A stretch of DNA of 64,000 nt, taken from contig JARYHS010008074.1 of NCBI GenBank assembly GCA_031002005.1, positions 280,613,930 to 280,677,929 of the forward strand, written 5' to 3'. This stretch comes from Vandiemenella viatica. Lineage: Eukaryota; Arthropoda; Insecta; Orthoptera; Morabidae. Made by a program: the position numbers and the translations under genes. This document shows, piece after piece, positions 1 to 12,800 of this stretch (the stretch's first letter is position 1; each line of letters starts with the position of its first letter). The notes below the pieces were generated by a model. The model was given only the letters and a program-made list of their open reading frames with translations. It made no database searches and was not told the DNA's origin.

Positions 1-351
1 TGTAAAAAATGGTGTACCTTAGGAGTCATTTTCGAAACTAGATTGTTGAGATCTTATTTCTCCTATAATACAGAGTCTTTGGAAATAGCTCAAGGAAGAT
101 AGAATGACTAACCATGTTGAATGTAAGTACACCAGGCATTCGCTGACATATTTAGAAACTGTAGAGATTAACATTTATTCCAAGTTCGTTTCAAGACGCT
201 ATGTTTCACACGATTACATGTTGTTTGTTTGAAACAAAGTTCTGCTGCATTTCGCTACCTTTGACTTCAGCAGCTGGAAGCTTTGAACTCAAAAGATGAT
301 GATCAACTTCTAGAGGTGTGGATGCGGTTATGACAACGAGAAACAGACCGT

Positions 352-699
352 TCAAAGAAGTGATCTGAAGACACAAACAGACGTCAGAGTTTGGGACAAA
401 GGCGGGTGGCGGGGCCGAGGCGGGCAACAGGTGTCCGCCGGGAATAAACACTGCCAGTGTTTGCTTCCGGTCTTGACCTTTTTAGCGACTCTCCCAGCTG
501 CGCCTCTGGCTGGAAATAGTTTTGGTTGCGAGCGGCCAGTCGTCAGGTAAGGCGCTCCAGCTGTCCAAACAGAGGATCCAATAAGCTGCCACCGCAACTC
601 AGAAAGACGATAACCAAACGCCCAGCAGGGAAATACACCCGGCTCCTCAATAAGTAGCTTCTTTGAAAATACATACCTACTGTAATATTCACTGTACAT
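352..699 (-). other. GC-rich island with a 115-codon open frame (left-arm copy)
   Basis: The stretch is GC- and CpG-rich in an AT-rich setting. It holds a minus-strand open frame that begins MYSEYYSRYV and has no family I recognise. The right-arm copy (33792-34154) differs by one synonymous base (CTA versus TTA leucine) and an in-frame 15-base insertion. That pattern is compatible with coding constraint, but a second overlapping frame (206-451) is also open, as often happens in GC-rich DNA. A promoter or CpG island is at least as likely as a protein. I see no domain, signal peptide or membrane segment. Confidence 0.3.
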
Positions 700-872
700 G
701 CAACTTCAATTTAAATGGAAATACGTAATATGTAGAAAATTTTAATCAACAAAAGGAGTTAAAAATTTATTTTTTCTTTCATACAGCAGTTATTATTTAG
801 CTACATACGAAATTTGACGTAATACGTATGTAACATTAGAAAAAAATTTCGTCTTGTTTAATCTGTAAATTT

Positions 873-1085
873 TCAAGATTTACTATCGTCTATCCTCTCT
901 GATAACTTGACTCCAGTGGCAACAGATGAGGACTGTGAATGACAGTCAGAAGGCAAAAATTTCTTGGATCTAAACGTATGGTTAGAAATACACGTTCGTA
1001 GGAAATACATTAACTCAGAGAGAATACACATCCGAATTTCTTCTTTTTCCTTGAATAATAAATAAAGAAAGTACTCTTGCCACAT
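873..1085 (-). other. Short open frame shared by both arms, probably non-coding
   Basis: A 70-codon minus-strand frame is preserved in the right arm at 33386-33598 with one change (V to D). The arms differ so little here that conservation of the frame is weak evidence. I recognise no motif. The rest of 700-2040 is AT-rich with no gene that I can see. Confidence 0.15.
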
Positions 1086-2040
1086 AGCTGCTGTATCTTT
1101 TTTAATCTCCCAACAGTTGCATTCATGGGTTTAATGTAAATGATTTTTCCCAAAACAGAAAGAAATACAAATGATAGTCAGAAATCTTGCTAAAAAATCG
1201 TTGATACTAGACCCAGTACCTATACCACTGTCGCTTTTCATTGGCTATGAACTGGTTTAATCTATAAATTGAAGTAAAAATTTGAATTAGACGATGTATT
1301 TACCGGTATTTCAAGATTAATTTAGTAAACTGACAGTCCCCGAGATTCTTCATTGTTGTGAATGTGTAAATCGAAGCGTATCAGAAATTCGAAATTACTG
1401 GCTGGAAAAACTTTCCTGCAATTATTACGACATGCTTCCCAGAACACGCCTTTCGCCTTGACGGCCTAAAAAACTACACCTTTCACAAACTAAAAATACA
1501 CTCGTGGAGAATAGTTACACTTTTCGCAGACAAATGATAACTATTCCTTTCCCCCATTAGTACTTATTACGATTTGGCAGTAGGTATAAAATGCTTGGCG
1601 TCGCAAAGGCATGCAGTCGTATAACCAATGCTCCAAATGTGACCATGACAACGGTTATTAAAACTCATCGAAGGCAGACGACCCCAAAATGTTGGATAAA
1701 AGAGGTGAAGACGAAAATTTCGGAGGTCTCAGTTCTCACCGGAATTATTTTGTAAGCCGCAAAGTGATTCAAACGTCGAGGATATGAATCGATTCAAACG
1801 CCAGGGAGAATAATACTGAAAACAAAAGTTGTTTGTGAAACATATAATGGAGGTCCAAAAAAAAGTTTTGAAACCACATGTCTCGCTAGTCATGTTTTAC
1901 TTTCTCTGACTAATCTGAAACAATCGCCTGTTACGTGGAAGTTAGGCACGCAAGCAACTGAGCTGTTGCAGAGAGAACAACTGTTTCAAAAGAACCAACA
2001 GGTTTTTCCACATACCGCGTAGTTGAGCCTTCGCGACTCG

Positions 2041-2440
2041 CGCAGGTGGTGGCTCTCAAATTAGTCACGTATCGCACTGGAGGGGACGGGCGTTTTTTCC
2101 TCTGGCTGCGGTGTGCTTACCGACCGAAACGGCATGCCTGCGCGGCCTGTGCCGTATTGACTTACAATTAGGAGCAGCCGGCTGCGGGCTAATTGTGCTG
2201 ACGACGCACGCGGCTCTCGTCTTTTGTGCGAGCGGCTCGTAACTCTGCTTTGTGCGGGGCGCCGGGATTGGACGGCGTCGATTCCTCTCCTCCCGCACAT
2301 CACACTGCTCCCAATTGGCTCGCGAATGGCATGTGCCGTAACTCACCTGGCCTGTATTTAGCACACCACCCACAAAGGGGCACACCAGCTTCAAGAGATT
2401 ATCAATACCATTCATTACCTATTCTAACGTCATAAACGCA
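2041..2440. other. CpG-rich island (left-arm copy)
   Basis: About 400 bases are strongly GC- and CpG-rich, with many CG steps and palindromic pieces such as gcatgc and cagccggctg. Short open frames occur on both strands (for example 2061-2303 minus), as expected by chance in GC-rich DNA. The same island is at 32035-32445 in the right arm with only a few changes. It resembles an unmethylated CpG island or regulatory sequence; no protein family is recognisable. Confidence 0.4.
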
Positions 2441-3032
2441 AAAGTAACTTTGTCACTCCGTCTGTTTGTTACGTTTTGACGACTAAACCGCAAAACCGAT
2501 CTTGGTGGAATTTAACAAGGAATCATTAGGAAGAACATAGGATACTTTTTTTCGGAATAAATAACATATTTTGACTTGAAATTTTGAAAAATCAACTGAA
2601 CGTTGACTGACAGGACTGATAGTGTGTGATGCTATATCGGTCACTCAGCCTCTGTATGAACACCTTTTACGTAACTTATAGATTTCTATATTGAATTCTA
2701 GCAATTAAATTCTAAGTCCATGCATACAAAGTCGCGGGTAGCATCTAGTCATACATACCACTCTAAATGAACAGACAAATTACTTCATATGCTATTGCAG
2801 ACCACACAGTATGAAAGAGCGTGTTAAAGCATCACTGTACTTATCATGAGGAGACAATGCGTCTAGTGCAATAAACGATTCCACTATAACAACCACGAGA
2901 GAAAATGGCCCCATAACATGGTGCCCAATAAACAGATCAGTCGCACGCAACAACAAATATAACTAAATGCGTACAAAATAAATACTACGAATCATCATAT
3001 GTATTATTTCTATACAGTACTTTTTTTTTTTT

Positions 3033-4130
3033 TTTTTTTACAAGCCAATATCTCCCTTTATAACTAACCCGAATTGTATGAATGAGGCAACGTTTTAAAG
3101 CTTAGGGTCTCCACTTTGATCATATCATTCGTAAAAAAAAAAAAAAAAAAAAAAAAAAGTCGGAATTTAACCCATCAAGGACAAAAATGTCAAAATTTCT
3201 AAAATTCGATTTCTTGTACCACAAGATATTTATTTCCCTGCATTCCTAACCGAAATCGATAAATGAAGTATCATTTTAAAGATCAAGATCTCCGCTTTAG
3301 TGACACTATAAAATAAGGATGGATTTTTTCGGAATTCGACTCTTAAGGAGCAAAAGTATCACCAATTCAACAACGCAGTTTTATGTCACGGCCATTTATC
3401 TCCCTTGATATCCAACAAATTTAGATAAATGAGGTATCACTTTAAAGATTAAAGTCCCCGCCTTGGTCATGACATATTTTAAAAAACGAATTTTTGTATT
3501 TCGACCTTTATAGGGCAAAATTATCATTATTTTAATTTTTTTCACGACCTATTTATTTCCCATGATACTTAATAAAAATAAGAGATTCTAGATATTAAGG
3601 TTTCTGCTTTGGTAAAATCATATTTTAAGAAAATAATTTTCTGTTTTCGACCCTTAAAGGGCAAAAGTATCAATATTTCTAAAACGCAATTTTTGTGTCA
3701 CGAACCATTTATCTCCTTTGATATCTAACCGATATAGAAAAATGAGGTATAATTTTAAAGAGTAAGGTCTTCACCGTGGTCACATCATATTTTAAAAAAG
3801 GAATTTTTGGGAATCAAAACCCTTAAAAGGCATAATTATCATTAAGTCCATAATGCTTTTTCTTCTTTTTTTTTTTACAAGCTATTTATTTCGCTTGATA
3901 TCAAACAGAAATGAGTTATTATTTTAGAAATTAAGAAATGAATTTTTCGGAATTCGACCCTTAAATGGCAAAATTATAATTATTTCCATAACCTATTTTT
4001 TAATCATAAGCCATTTATTTCCCTTGATATCTGACGAAATAGATAAATGAGATAACATATTAAAGATTAAGGTCTCTGCTTTGTTCATATCATATCTTAA
4101 GAACGAAATTTGATTTTTAAAGGACAAATG
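3033..4130. repeat. Diverged tandem satellite, about 146-181 bp period (left-arm copy)
   Basis: About seven diverged units share, in order, a segment like ttaaagattaaggtctccgc, then catatcatattttaaaaaa, a ttcgacccttaaagggcaaaa segment, and tatttatctcccttgatatc. The tctcc anchor falls near 3108, 3289, 3455, 3601, 3768 and 4073, giving spacings of 181, 166, 146, 167 and a double step of 305. An A-run of 26 lies at 3133-3158. The unit has no open frame. The array is mirrored at 30360-31450. Confidence 0.8.
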
Positions 4131-4364
4131 TAGTAACTGTGAATGTCGAGTGTTTGAGATAGTTCAGAGCCAAGCCACTTGATAGCAATAGCACATATCA
4201 CAGTAATGATTCACACTAAGTTGCCCTACTAAACAGGTAGCTGGTGATTACGTGGAACTTCGAGGTCGTAACGAGGAGACAACTATTAACGGTAATATTC
4301 TGCAAGTCATCCTCGAGTACCGTTACAGCACTAGAACTGTCTCACGATACGAGCACTTGCGTAT

Positions 4365-4767
4365 AGGGAGCGTCCTTAAACTACGTGGCTTTGTCTAGGG
4401 GGGGGGGGGCGGGGAGGGCTTGGGTAGAAAACTATCTAGTCTACGTGAGGGGAGGGCAGGTCCGAGTCAAGTTATGTAGCTTTTCGTTCATTTTATTTGT
4501 CACAATTAAAATAAGATACAGAACACACAACAGCGGGTGAATATCTACTCCCGTCATTTAATTATCTCCATATGTAATTTATGATAGTCTGACAAGACAA
4601 AACAACACAAAACGTCTTCTGAAATCAGTAGGGGGAAAAAACTACGTGCCACGCGGGTGAGGGGGTCGGAGGGGGGCGTAGAGACAAAGCTACGTCAGAC
4701 TCCTTGGGGGAGAGGGGTGTTCACATGAGGGCCAACATGGTGCTTCGTGGTTTATGGACGCGCCCCC
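4365..4767. mobile_element. MITE-like element with GGG-GCGTCC-TAAAC ends (left-arm copy)
   Basis: The left end reads agggagcgtccttaaactac and the right end, reverse-complemented, reads gggggcgcgtccataaacca, so the termini form imperfect inverted repeats about 400 bp apart. G-rich blocks lie just inside both ends, and nothing inside is coding. A related half-element is at 54690-54915. I saw no clear target-site duplication. The right-arm copy is 29687-30091. Confidence 0.55.
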
Positions 4768-7039
4768 ACATCCGACTATTACGTAACGTGCATATTGTTT
4801 TATGCAGTACCACAGAATATCAGGTGTCATCCTGGTCCAGGATGTATTAAAACCTATTTCTGTAAATGTTGTTATATGATGAGGAAATAATAAACATGCT
4901 ACTCTTCTGGAAACATCAGTTGTTTTGAGGTCATGTCCTCGTGCAGTAGCTACTTATAATGGAATCGCATAGACTGAGGGTTTAATTCTCGACGCAGCCA
5001 CATCGCTAATCGTGGTAACGTACGGTTTTCATACTATTTTCCTCAATGATGAATACAAATTCTGGTATTGTACCTTTTTCCGACTCAAATCTATAGTTCG
5101 CCCTGACCTTATTAGTATGTTGCCTTCGAGTTACCGGGATAACTGTTTGCATTCCGTTATCGGGCATGGGGTGTTATAATTAGGTTTTATGTCTATCATG
5201 TGTTGTCCATAATGTTGTTTGAACAAAGAAGAGAAATAATACCTCAAGGAATCAATATATGCACGCTTGGATAATCAAACACGATTAAAATCGATGTTAT
5301 AAAATTTAGATAAATGAAAAACATCACCAATTGGCTGTGAGGTTAGGGTCAAACATCATTTTTTTTAAGTTCCTGCGCATACAAGTAGAACAACCAATGG
5401 TAACACCCTGTACCCTCAACTCGCGTTAGTGATATCTTACTGGGACTTGAAAAATTCCTGTTTCGAATTACTGTAGTGCCCTAGTTTTTATACTTGTTTT
5501 ATCGATACTTTACTCGGTCAAAGCTTTCTGTTAGCTGTAAAATACGATAGGAGCATTCATGTTTGGAATTTCAAGTCAAATTCCAATAACCTTTCACCTG
5601 GTATTATTTTATCAGTTTCGGCTAAGCCTTTATAGAGACTGTGAATACTGTCATAACGTACTTTATCCTTTTTTTTATTAATACACAGTCAATAATAAAA
5701 CTTTTTAACAACAGATTAGTATGTGCCACAACGCTGCTATTTGGAAATATACACAGCACAAGCAACAACATTCGTTGCGACATTCAACAAAGTAGCAATT
5801 AATTGAAAATATAGGAGGGAGGGGGAAGAAGGAGCATAACGATACGATAAAGGAATCGTAACGTCGCTTTGTTGTAATTTATTACCTTGATGTATTTCAA
5901 AGCTGAGTTAAATTTTGCGAGGACAAGGTCGTGAATTTTATTACGTAATAAGAAATTAAAGTTCCGTGCAAATATAATAAATAATCTTACGAAAAAGATA
6001 TTACTATTAAACTAGATAAACATTATAAAATGCCGACGAAACGTTTTATACAGACAGACCAGATACTCTAAAACCAACATCGTGAGAATTAATTATAACA
6101 TTGCTTCCACATAGAAACTGTTTTCTAGTGATGATATTGACTTCTTTATTTTGTTAACATTCATTACGAGCTAATGCGAAATGAAATCTAAAAACTATTA
6201 CTCTAATTTCTTTCAATGTTGTAGTTGTAGTTCGTATGGTGGCACCATTCATTCCATCCCAAAGTTAGTTGACCTAATGCAGAATTAATTACAATGATTC
6301 ATTTCAATATGAAGGAATGTTCCTTTAAAGGAGTAACTTAATTACGAACATTCACTGTGTAGTTTAATATCAACTGCAGAGTATTAACTTATTGTTAGAT
6401 GTAGAAAGTGTTGGCTGTTATATACATACGTACTACCCAACAAGTAATTGTTGTTCAACTTCAGAAAATAAAATAGCGTAGTATGCGGCAAAAAAATAAA
6501 ATGTAACGGAATACTTGAAATGATCTCTATGTATTAACAGTTTTCTCATAACGTTTGTTTATGATAGGTCAAAATGTTGTTTGAAGTTTAGGCAATAATC
6601 TCATACAGGTTTACAAGTATCTAGGTTAATTTCCATGAGATATCCTCTTGAAAATAAAAATATTATCTGTTTTACCCATATTTTATGGTTGTCTCGAATT
6701 GTTAAGGCAATGCGATGTAGCCTATAGAAATAAGAAAGTAAATAAGCTATTATAGAGAGAACTAAAAATTTATAGTTTAGATGATTCTTAAAATCCGATA
6801 ATTGGTTTTGTAAACCAGCATCAGTGAGAGCATTTAACTATTTAAACAGATGTACAGATTCGTTTCATCCACCATGTCTGTAGTAGTCCTGTGTGTAAGT
6901 TGGCACCACTGTGATGTGCATGAAGATGAAAGACGGTTGATAATGAGAAACGCAGCCAGTACTTCCGTCGTACAGATTTAATACAAACCGAGGAGTCCCC
7001 CAGGTTTAACATCCACACACACTATCTAACAGAGTACAA
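4768..7039. other. AT-rich gene-free stretch of the left arm
   Basis: I see no gene, RNA or complete transposon. This part includes the most diverged segment relative to the right arm (about 5.8-7.1 kb), with many substitutions and small indels. Confidence 0.5.
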
Positions 7040-7105
7040 TTTTTTTTTTCTTATGGTTTTACGCCTCGTCGCGGTCATGCAGTGCTGGCTTCCCCGTTGA
7101 GACGA
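7040..7105 (-). mobile_element. SINE family B 3'-tail fragment (left-arm copy)
   Basis: A poly(T) run is followed by cttatggttttacgcctcgtc. In reverse complement this is the conserved gacgaggcgtaaa-ccataag plus A-tail end of the SINE family seen in full at 41053-41297. The right-arm counterpart is 27215-27290. Confidence 0.6.
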
Positions 7106-7132
7106 AACAAACAAAAATCCTGCTTTTGAGAT

Positions 7133-7453
7133 TTGTGTATGCAGCAGTCTGTTAACCCAAATGTAGCTTGCACATGTGGGGGACATTATAGCAAGCGAAC
7201 TGTTACATCGCTAGTCGGCGGTCCAACCACTGGACGTAATGGTCAGCTGAAGGATAGCTGCACTCCACGGGCCGCGAAAAATTGCCCGCAAAAAAAGGTA
7301 GCCGGAGGGGAGAAAGCTTTTACCTCGCCGCATCCGTCTTCTTCTGGTTCTTTTAGTGCCGGGCGGCAAACATCTTCCTTCCTCCTGAAATGTAGCACTT
7401 CCCTGTCGGCAGGAGTACAGTATGTGAAGGCTGCATGCACATACTATCTCTGA
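7133..7453 (+). other. GC-rich island with a 106-codon open frame (left-arm copy)
   Basis: This plus-strand frame begins MCMQQSVNPNV and is also open in the right arm (26858-27187, minus), with two visible residue changes (R to W and V to I). I recognise no family, signal peptide or domain, and a competing frame on the opposite strand is also open. Local inter-arm divergence is below 1%, so frame preservation carries little weight. Confidence 0.2.
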
Positions 7454-8133
7454 GCGCACTGAACATTAAGATCGTCAGTAAGCTCTCTTAAAATACAGCA
7501 CGAATATTTCATTTACAATCAACTGCCGGCGCTACTCCTGGAAGCTTTATTACTGACGAAGTTCTGAATTGAGCGACTTAGTGCAAATAATATTTTACAA
7601 TTTATCCAGAAGACTGAAAATTGTTTTTCATTACTCAGATATTTAAATAAAAAGTAATGGCACTAAAATTTAAAATTAAAATACTTTACACTAATGTATA
7701 AACGCTAACGCCAGACATACTATAATGGTTATTCCTATTTGTAAGCCGGTGCTGTATATTGATTCTTTGTCTTTTTCCGTATTTCACCCTGTGAAACAGA
7801 AGGGATAAAGATACTTAAGACAACACTGTAACGAATTAAGTTCATTTTTTTCTTTACTAACAGGAGAAAGAATGCAGACCAATTAGTAGGGGCATAAAAA
7901 CAAACTACAGAATTTTTTTTACAGGTATTATAGTTTCGGACTTAATTTTTACGACTGTCTATAAGGTGTGTATGTTTAAACAGTTTTCAATAACTTTGCC
8001 ATTTATAACAACAGCTTATGAGTTGCTAGTGTTATGTATAGTATCATATCTCACAAAGTAGGAAAGAACATTGCATTCAACAAATTTAACGGTTTAAGAT
8101 TTTTTGTAGTAAAAATACATCAAGTTGGCTGAG

Positions 8134-9133
8134 NNNNNNNNNNNNNNNNNNNNNNNNNNNNNNNNNNNNNNNNNNNNNNNNNNNNNNNNNNNNNNNNNNN
8201 NNNNNNNNNNNNNNNNNNNNNNNNNNNNNNNNNNNNNNNNNNNNNNNNNNNNNNNNNNNNNNNNNNNNNNNNNNNNNNNNNNNNNNNNNNNNNNNNNNNN
8301 NNNNNNNNNNNNNNNNNNNNNNNNNNNNNNNNNNNNNNNNNNNNNNNNNNNNNNNNNNNNNNNNNNNNNNNNNNNNNNNNNNNNNNNNNNNNNNNNNNNN
8401 NNNNNNNNNNNNNNNNNNNNNNNNNNNNNNNNNNNNNNNNNNNNNNNNNNNNNNNNNNNNNNNNNNNNNNNNNNNNNNNNNNNNNNNNNNNNNNNNNNNN
8501 NNNNNNNNNNNNNNNNNNNNNNNNNNNNNNNNNNNNNNNNNNNNNNNNNNNNNNNNNNNNNNNNNNNNNNNNNNNNNNNNNNNNNNNNNNNNNNNNNNNN
8601 NNNNNNNNNNNNNNNNNNNNNNNNNNNNNNNNNNNNNNNNNNNNNNNNNNNNNNNNNNNNNNNNNNNNNNNNNNNNNNNNNNNNNNNNNNNNNNNNNNNN
8701 NNNNNNNNNNNNNNNNNNNNNNNNNNNNNNNNNNNNNNNNNNNNNNNNNNNNNNNNNNNNNNNNNNNNNNNNNNNNNNNNNNNNNNNNNNNNNNNNNNNN
8801 NNNNNNNNNNNNNNNNNNNNNNNNNNNNNNNNNNNNNNNNNNNNNNNNNNNNNNNNNNNNNNNNNNNNNNNNNNNNNNNNNNNNNNNNNNNNNNNNNNNN
8901 NNNNNNNNNNNNNNNNNNNNNNNNNNNNNNNNNNNNNNNNNNNNNNNNNNNNNNNNNNNNNNNNNNNNNNNNNNNNNNNNNNNNNNNNNNNNNNNNNNNN
9001 NNNNNNNNNNNNNNNNNNNNNNNNNNNNNNNNNNNNNNNNNNNNNNNNNNNNNNNNNNNNNNNNNNNNNNNNNNNNNNNNNNNNNNNNNNNNNNNNNNNN
9101 NNNNNNNNNNNNNNNNNNNNNNNNNNNNNNNNN
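8134..9133. other. Assembly gap, 1000 N
   Basis: This is exactly 1000 N, a round size that suggests a nominal scaffold gap. Homology between the two large arms runs right up to its left edge, so the true junction between arm and spacer is hidden here. Confidence 0.99.
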
Positions 9134-12100
9134 GGCTTATACTGCGTTTCTGGCCTTCGTTGCCGAACTAATTATTGCCAGAGATGTTGCTATCAAATCA
9201 AGGTTATACTTGTTACTTAATAAAAAATTTACTTAGTTTCGCAACTGGAAGAAATGACTGTCACAACACTGAAACAAAAGTATTAATTATTAATTGTTTT
9301 CAGTTTACTTATATTTGTTCGTATGTAGATCTTTTCACATTCTCTGATAGCTGTTAAGTAACATGGGATCAGGTTTATATCACGAATCACGATGCAGTTA
9401 ATGTATTCATGCATTTTCTATGGAAGCTTTCATATTAGAGCAGAAATATTATCTTTCGTTGTTACAGCAGAGGGAAGTATTTATTTAAGTTTTTTTTATA
9501 ATAATTGAAGTTGCTCTCATGAGTGTCATGTAATCTAAATCATTACTTATTTTGAGTGAAAGTGGTTCCACATTGATCGCGATCTGTGTGCCCAAAACAA
9601 ATGTTAAGACTAATATTACGCGGCATAACATAAGTTGTCAAGATTTTTTTTTTTAAATTCTATGTTTTCACTGACGCCTTATTGCTGAAATAATTATTCT
9701 TGGGTTAGCATGAAATGAAACCTGGACCAGGATAACAACTAAAACTTTTACTACAGCATAAGGCACGAGAAACTGCATTGATCGTTATTTTATAACAAAT
9801 TTATTTTTTAAGCAACTGCGAAAACGTCTTCTCTGAATACTACGATCAACCCGGTTTTAAAGGCTAGTGTAAAAATAAAAGTGTGGAACACATGCTTTTT
9901 TAATCATTTTTTTTATCATTTCGTATTTAAATATTAACTCTTCCGCTATAATAATTTTCAAGATACTGGACTACATAAGCCAATGTAGTTATTTATATGT
10001 CTGATTCTGTCTTAATAGTACATGAAATTACTACGGTTAGAAATCATGTTTCCTGTAAGCAGATTATACTGGTCTTCAGTGATGGCTCGCATGGAAGATA
10101 TTGTGAAGTCGAGCTTTTTAGAGTCTCTGATTTTGACCCACTAACCACACTCCGGTAGTTTTCATGGGAAACAATGTTTTAATTTCAAGGAGTATTGAGC
10201 TAACTCTTGTTCTGGTAGGGAATATACCTTTGAAAAATCGTTGAGATGTGGATTATTATTACACCTAAACCAATCTTTTGTTGGAAATTTCATTCACCAC
10301 TAATATAACGAATAAAACTGATTTTAACGTCAATAAGTTTAGATCTAGGATTTTTCCGTCGTTGAAAGTGATTTCGTAGGTGAAATCACAGTCCTTACAG
10401 CGTATAAATGGCTGTTCAAATTTTATCTCCTGATTTCATGAAATTTGAAGCTGGAAGGATACACAAAATATAACTTCATGCACATTAACAATTCTATATG
10501 TACCTAACTCCCCCCTAACACCGATATATATATCTAGTGGTATTAGTTTTGATTATTATTATTATTAATACTCCACGATTCACTAAAAGTGTGTGGTGGA
10601 GGTTGCATTGCAGCAAGTAGCCTCTTATTTCTATTTCGCGTTGTGTTGGAGGTATAATTGTCACATCTGCTTTAAGACAGTGAAACTGCCGCTAACCGGA
10701 GACTTCCTACTGTTGGGTGGAGTCATAGGCTTCCCAGATGACGCGACGCACTTCCTGTATTTTACGTCGCTAACTTTAGAATAAGCACTTCAAATTGACT
10801 AGGTGACCGCGTTGGGAACCTCGTGTGATTCAGGCGGTTTGCTTTGTCAGAAGACGATACCGAAATAGAACTACGATGTTTCGTGGCCAGAGCAACTGGT
10901 ATAGATCACTCAGCTCCTAACCGAATGTTTTGAAGAATATTCACTCCAGGAGCTCGTACGATACAACTCTATGACACGACGTGTTATTTCAAACTGCCGT
11001 TAGTAGTTTGATATTGTGTGTGAAGATTTGCTTATTCTATAATCTTTGGCTGTATAACATAAAGATATAAATTTCTAGAATCCTACTCTTAGCTCATATA
11101 TGCCGGCTTATTGTTTTAAAAACAAAAATGGCATTTCTAGTACATTATTCAACAGTCATTTATTTTTAAGTATTTGTTTCGATCAGTTTTCCTGTATTTA
11201 GAAAAATAATGTCAAATGTGACTACCAACGCTGAATGTTTTAAGTGTCATTACAAATGAATTTAGGTTCAGGTAGCAAATGCTCAAATCCTGACGCCTTA
11301 TCGATTTCATCACTTTTCGCCAGGCAATTACACTTTACGTAAATCACTCAAATTTTTTAGTTCAAGATACACACGAAGTCATTTCACTAATTCTCCTTTC
11401 TTAATACATTATCCGCATAGGCGAATGACTAATATCAAAACTTACCAACATCAAATACTTCTCCAAATTAATCGTCCAAAGCCTCGATAATCAAAGCAGC
11501 GTTCAAAGAAAAAGATTAATTACTCTTGTTCTGTTGGGTGACTGAATGAGAAGATATTCCAAGTTTTCTTCTATCTCTGCCTGAAATCGAGTGATACACT
11601 TGAAAAGAAATGTATTGTGACTGCAGAGCAGCGAAGATAAATGAGAAAATGCTGTTTAAGAGACTAGAAGTGAGTTGATTTTCCTATGGAATTATCATTT
11701 TTCTACTAATTAAAACTATACATTAAGACGATCCGACATTGTGACTCTAGTAAGCAGCGGTACTTCAGTAATTTAGGTATGGAGACAAGTGTTTAGTATC
11801 TAACTTGGTGTTAAAGGAATACAGAAAATGATTGAAGATGATAAATGTTAGCTACATGTTAAAATAATCATGAATTAATAAACGATCGTTGGAAAGTTCT
11901 AAATTAAATCTCCTATGCGCATTAGATTGTTTCTCTTTTCCCAATACTAGCCTAATCTGACAGATATAACCCTACAAGCCATTCAAAGAATAAGTAATAT
12001 AGTGAGATTTCTGGGAAGAATGTTTTTAATTGTTGGTTTTTATTTCATTCAGCATGGTTGAATATTATGTGGGCATTAATTTAATGTTGAGTGTAATTTG

Positions 12101-12690
12101 ATCAATGTAAGTTAATAAGTTATCGTTTAGAGGTTGGTCACAAGACTATAATTATGCTCCACTTATTTGTTAATTATGTATGTCATCCGTTGTGATTTCA
12201 ACGAATGACATAAACATAGTATTTATTGAAGTTAACAACATTGGTATCCGGGCTATGAAAACTACATTCCTTCTTAACATCCAACACTGAAAACATTAAT
12301 TAACAACAAAAGCTGTAAAGGAAATTGGTTATTTCTGTAGTTAAATTTTGATTCTGTTTGTGGGAATGAATTAAATTTCCGGGAAAAATGTTTTATTATC
12401 GGTTTGGAGCTTATTTTCCAAGAACATTTTGACATGTTTTTAACTTGAGTCATTAATATTTAATAAGCTAGAAGATGCCAACACTTTAATAACATATGGA
12501 GATGAGTCTCTCATCGCATAAATTTTTTTTTTGATTCGAAGTTTGCGTATTGTTATACTGTAATTTTCTACACCTGGAGATACATGTTATACATCTTTAT
12601 TATTGTACTGTTACTGTATTCATACTTCATGTATCAAATTAGCTTCAAATTAGATTAAATATCTTGTTCAAGAAGAAGTTGGGGCACAGT
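9134..12690. other. Gene-free AT-rich spacer
   Basis: Only short chance open frames occur. There is an ATT microsatellite near 10552-10570 and a small hairpin at 12179-12212. I see no recognisable gene or complete transposon. Confidence 0.5.
12179..12212. repeat. Short inverted repeat (hairpin)
   Basis: Two 14-base arms, tatgtcatccgttg (12179-12192) and its reverse complement with one mismatch (12199-12212), flank a 6-base loop, tgattt. It lies about 590 bases beyond the 3' end of the GH1 coding sequence. Function unknown. Confidence 0.5.
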
Positions 12691-12698
12691 ATTTTGTA

Positions 12699-12704
12699 TT
12701 TATT
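12699..12704 (-). terminator. Candidate poly(A) signal of the GH1 gene
   Basis: On the minus strand this is AATAAA, about 97 bases past the TAA stop of the GH1 frame. A second AATAAA lies about 100 bases further on, near 12595-12600. The distance fits a short 3' UTR, but no cleavage site can be confirmed from sequence alone. Confidence 0.45.
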
Positions 12705-12800
12705 ATCTCAAAACCATTCGTTAACAGGTGGAATCATGTAGCCTAGTATTATACTTAAAATGAGTTCGTGAGAATCGTAAATCTACCGAAATATCTTAAA

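Larger units (their letters stand above)
1..8133. repeat. Left arm of a giant inverted repeat
   Basis: This segment is the reverse complement of 26178-34480. Base 1 matches 34480, and the last bases before the N gap (gttggctgag) match 26178-26187. The arms share every landmark in mirror order: GC-rich islands, a tandem satellite, a G-rich MITE and a SINE tail. Hand comparison gives well under 1% substitution over most of 1-4400 and 7100-8133, about 2% around 4.6-5.8 kb, and roughly 7-11% around 5.8-7.1 kb, plus indels. The arm continues beyond the window start, so its true outer end is unknown. It may be a real duplication or an inverted haplotig join. Confidence 0.95.

Noticed and set aside
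3033..4130. CRISPR array
   Set aside because: Repeats are long, diverged, contiguous units without spacers, and the genome is eukaryotic.
8125..9171. 348-codon open frame
   Set aside because: Almost entirely the N gap; not a gene.
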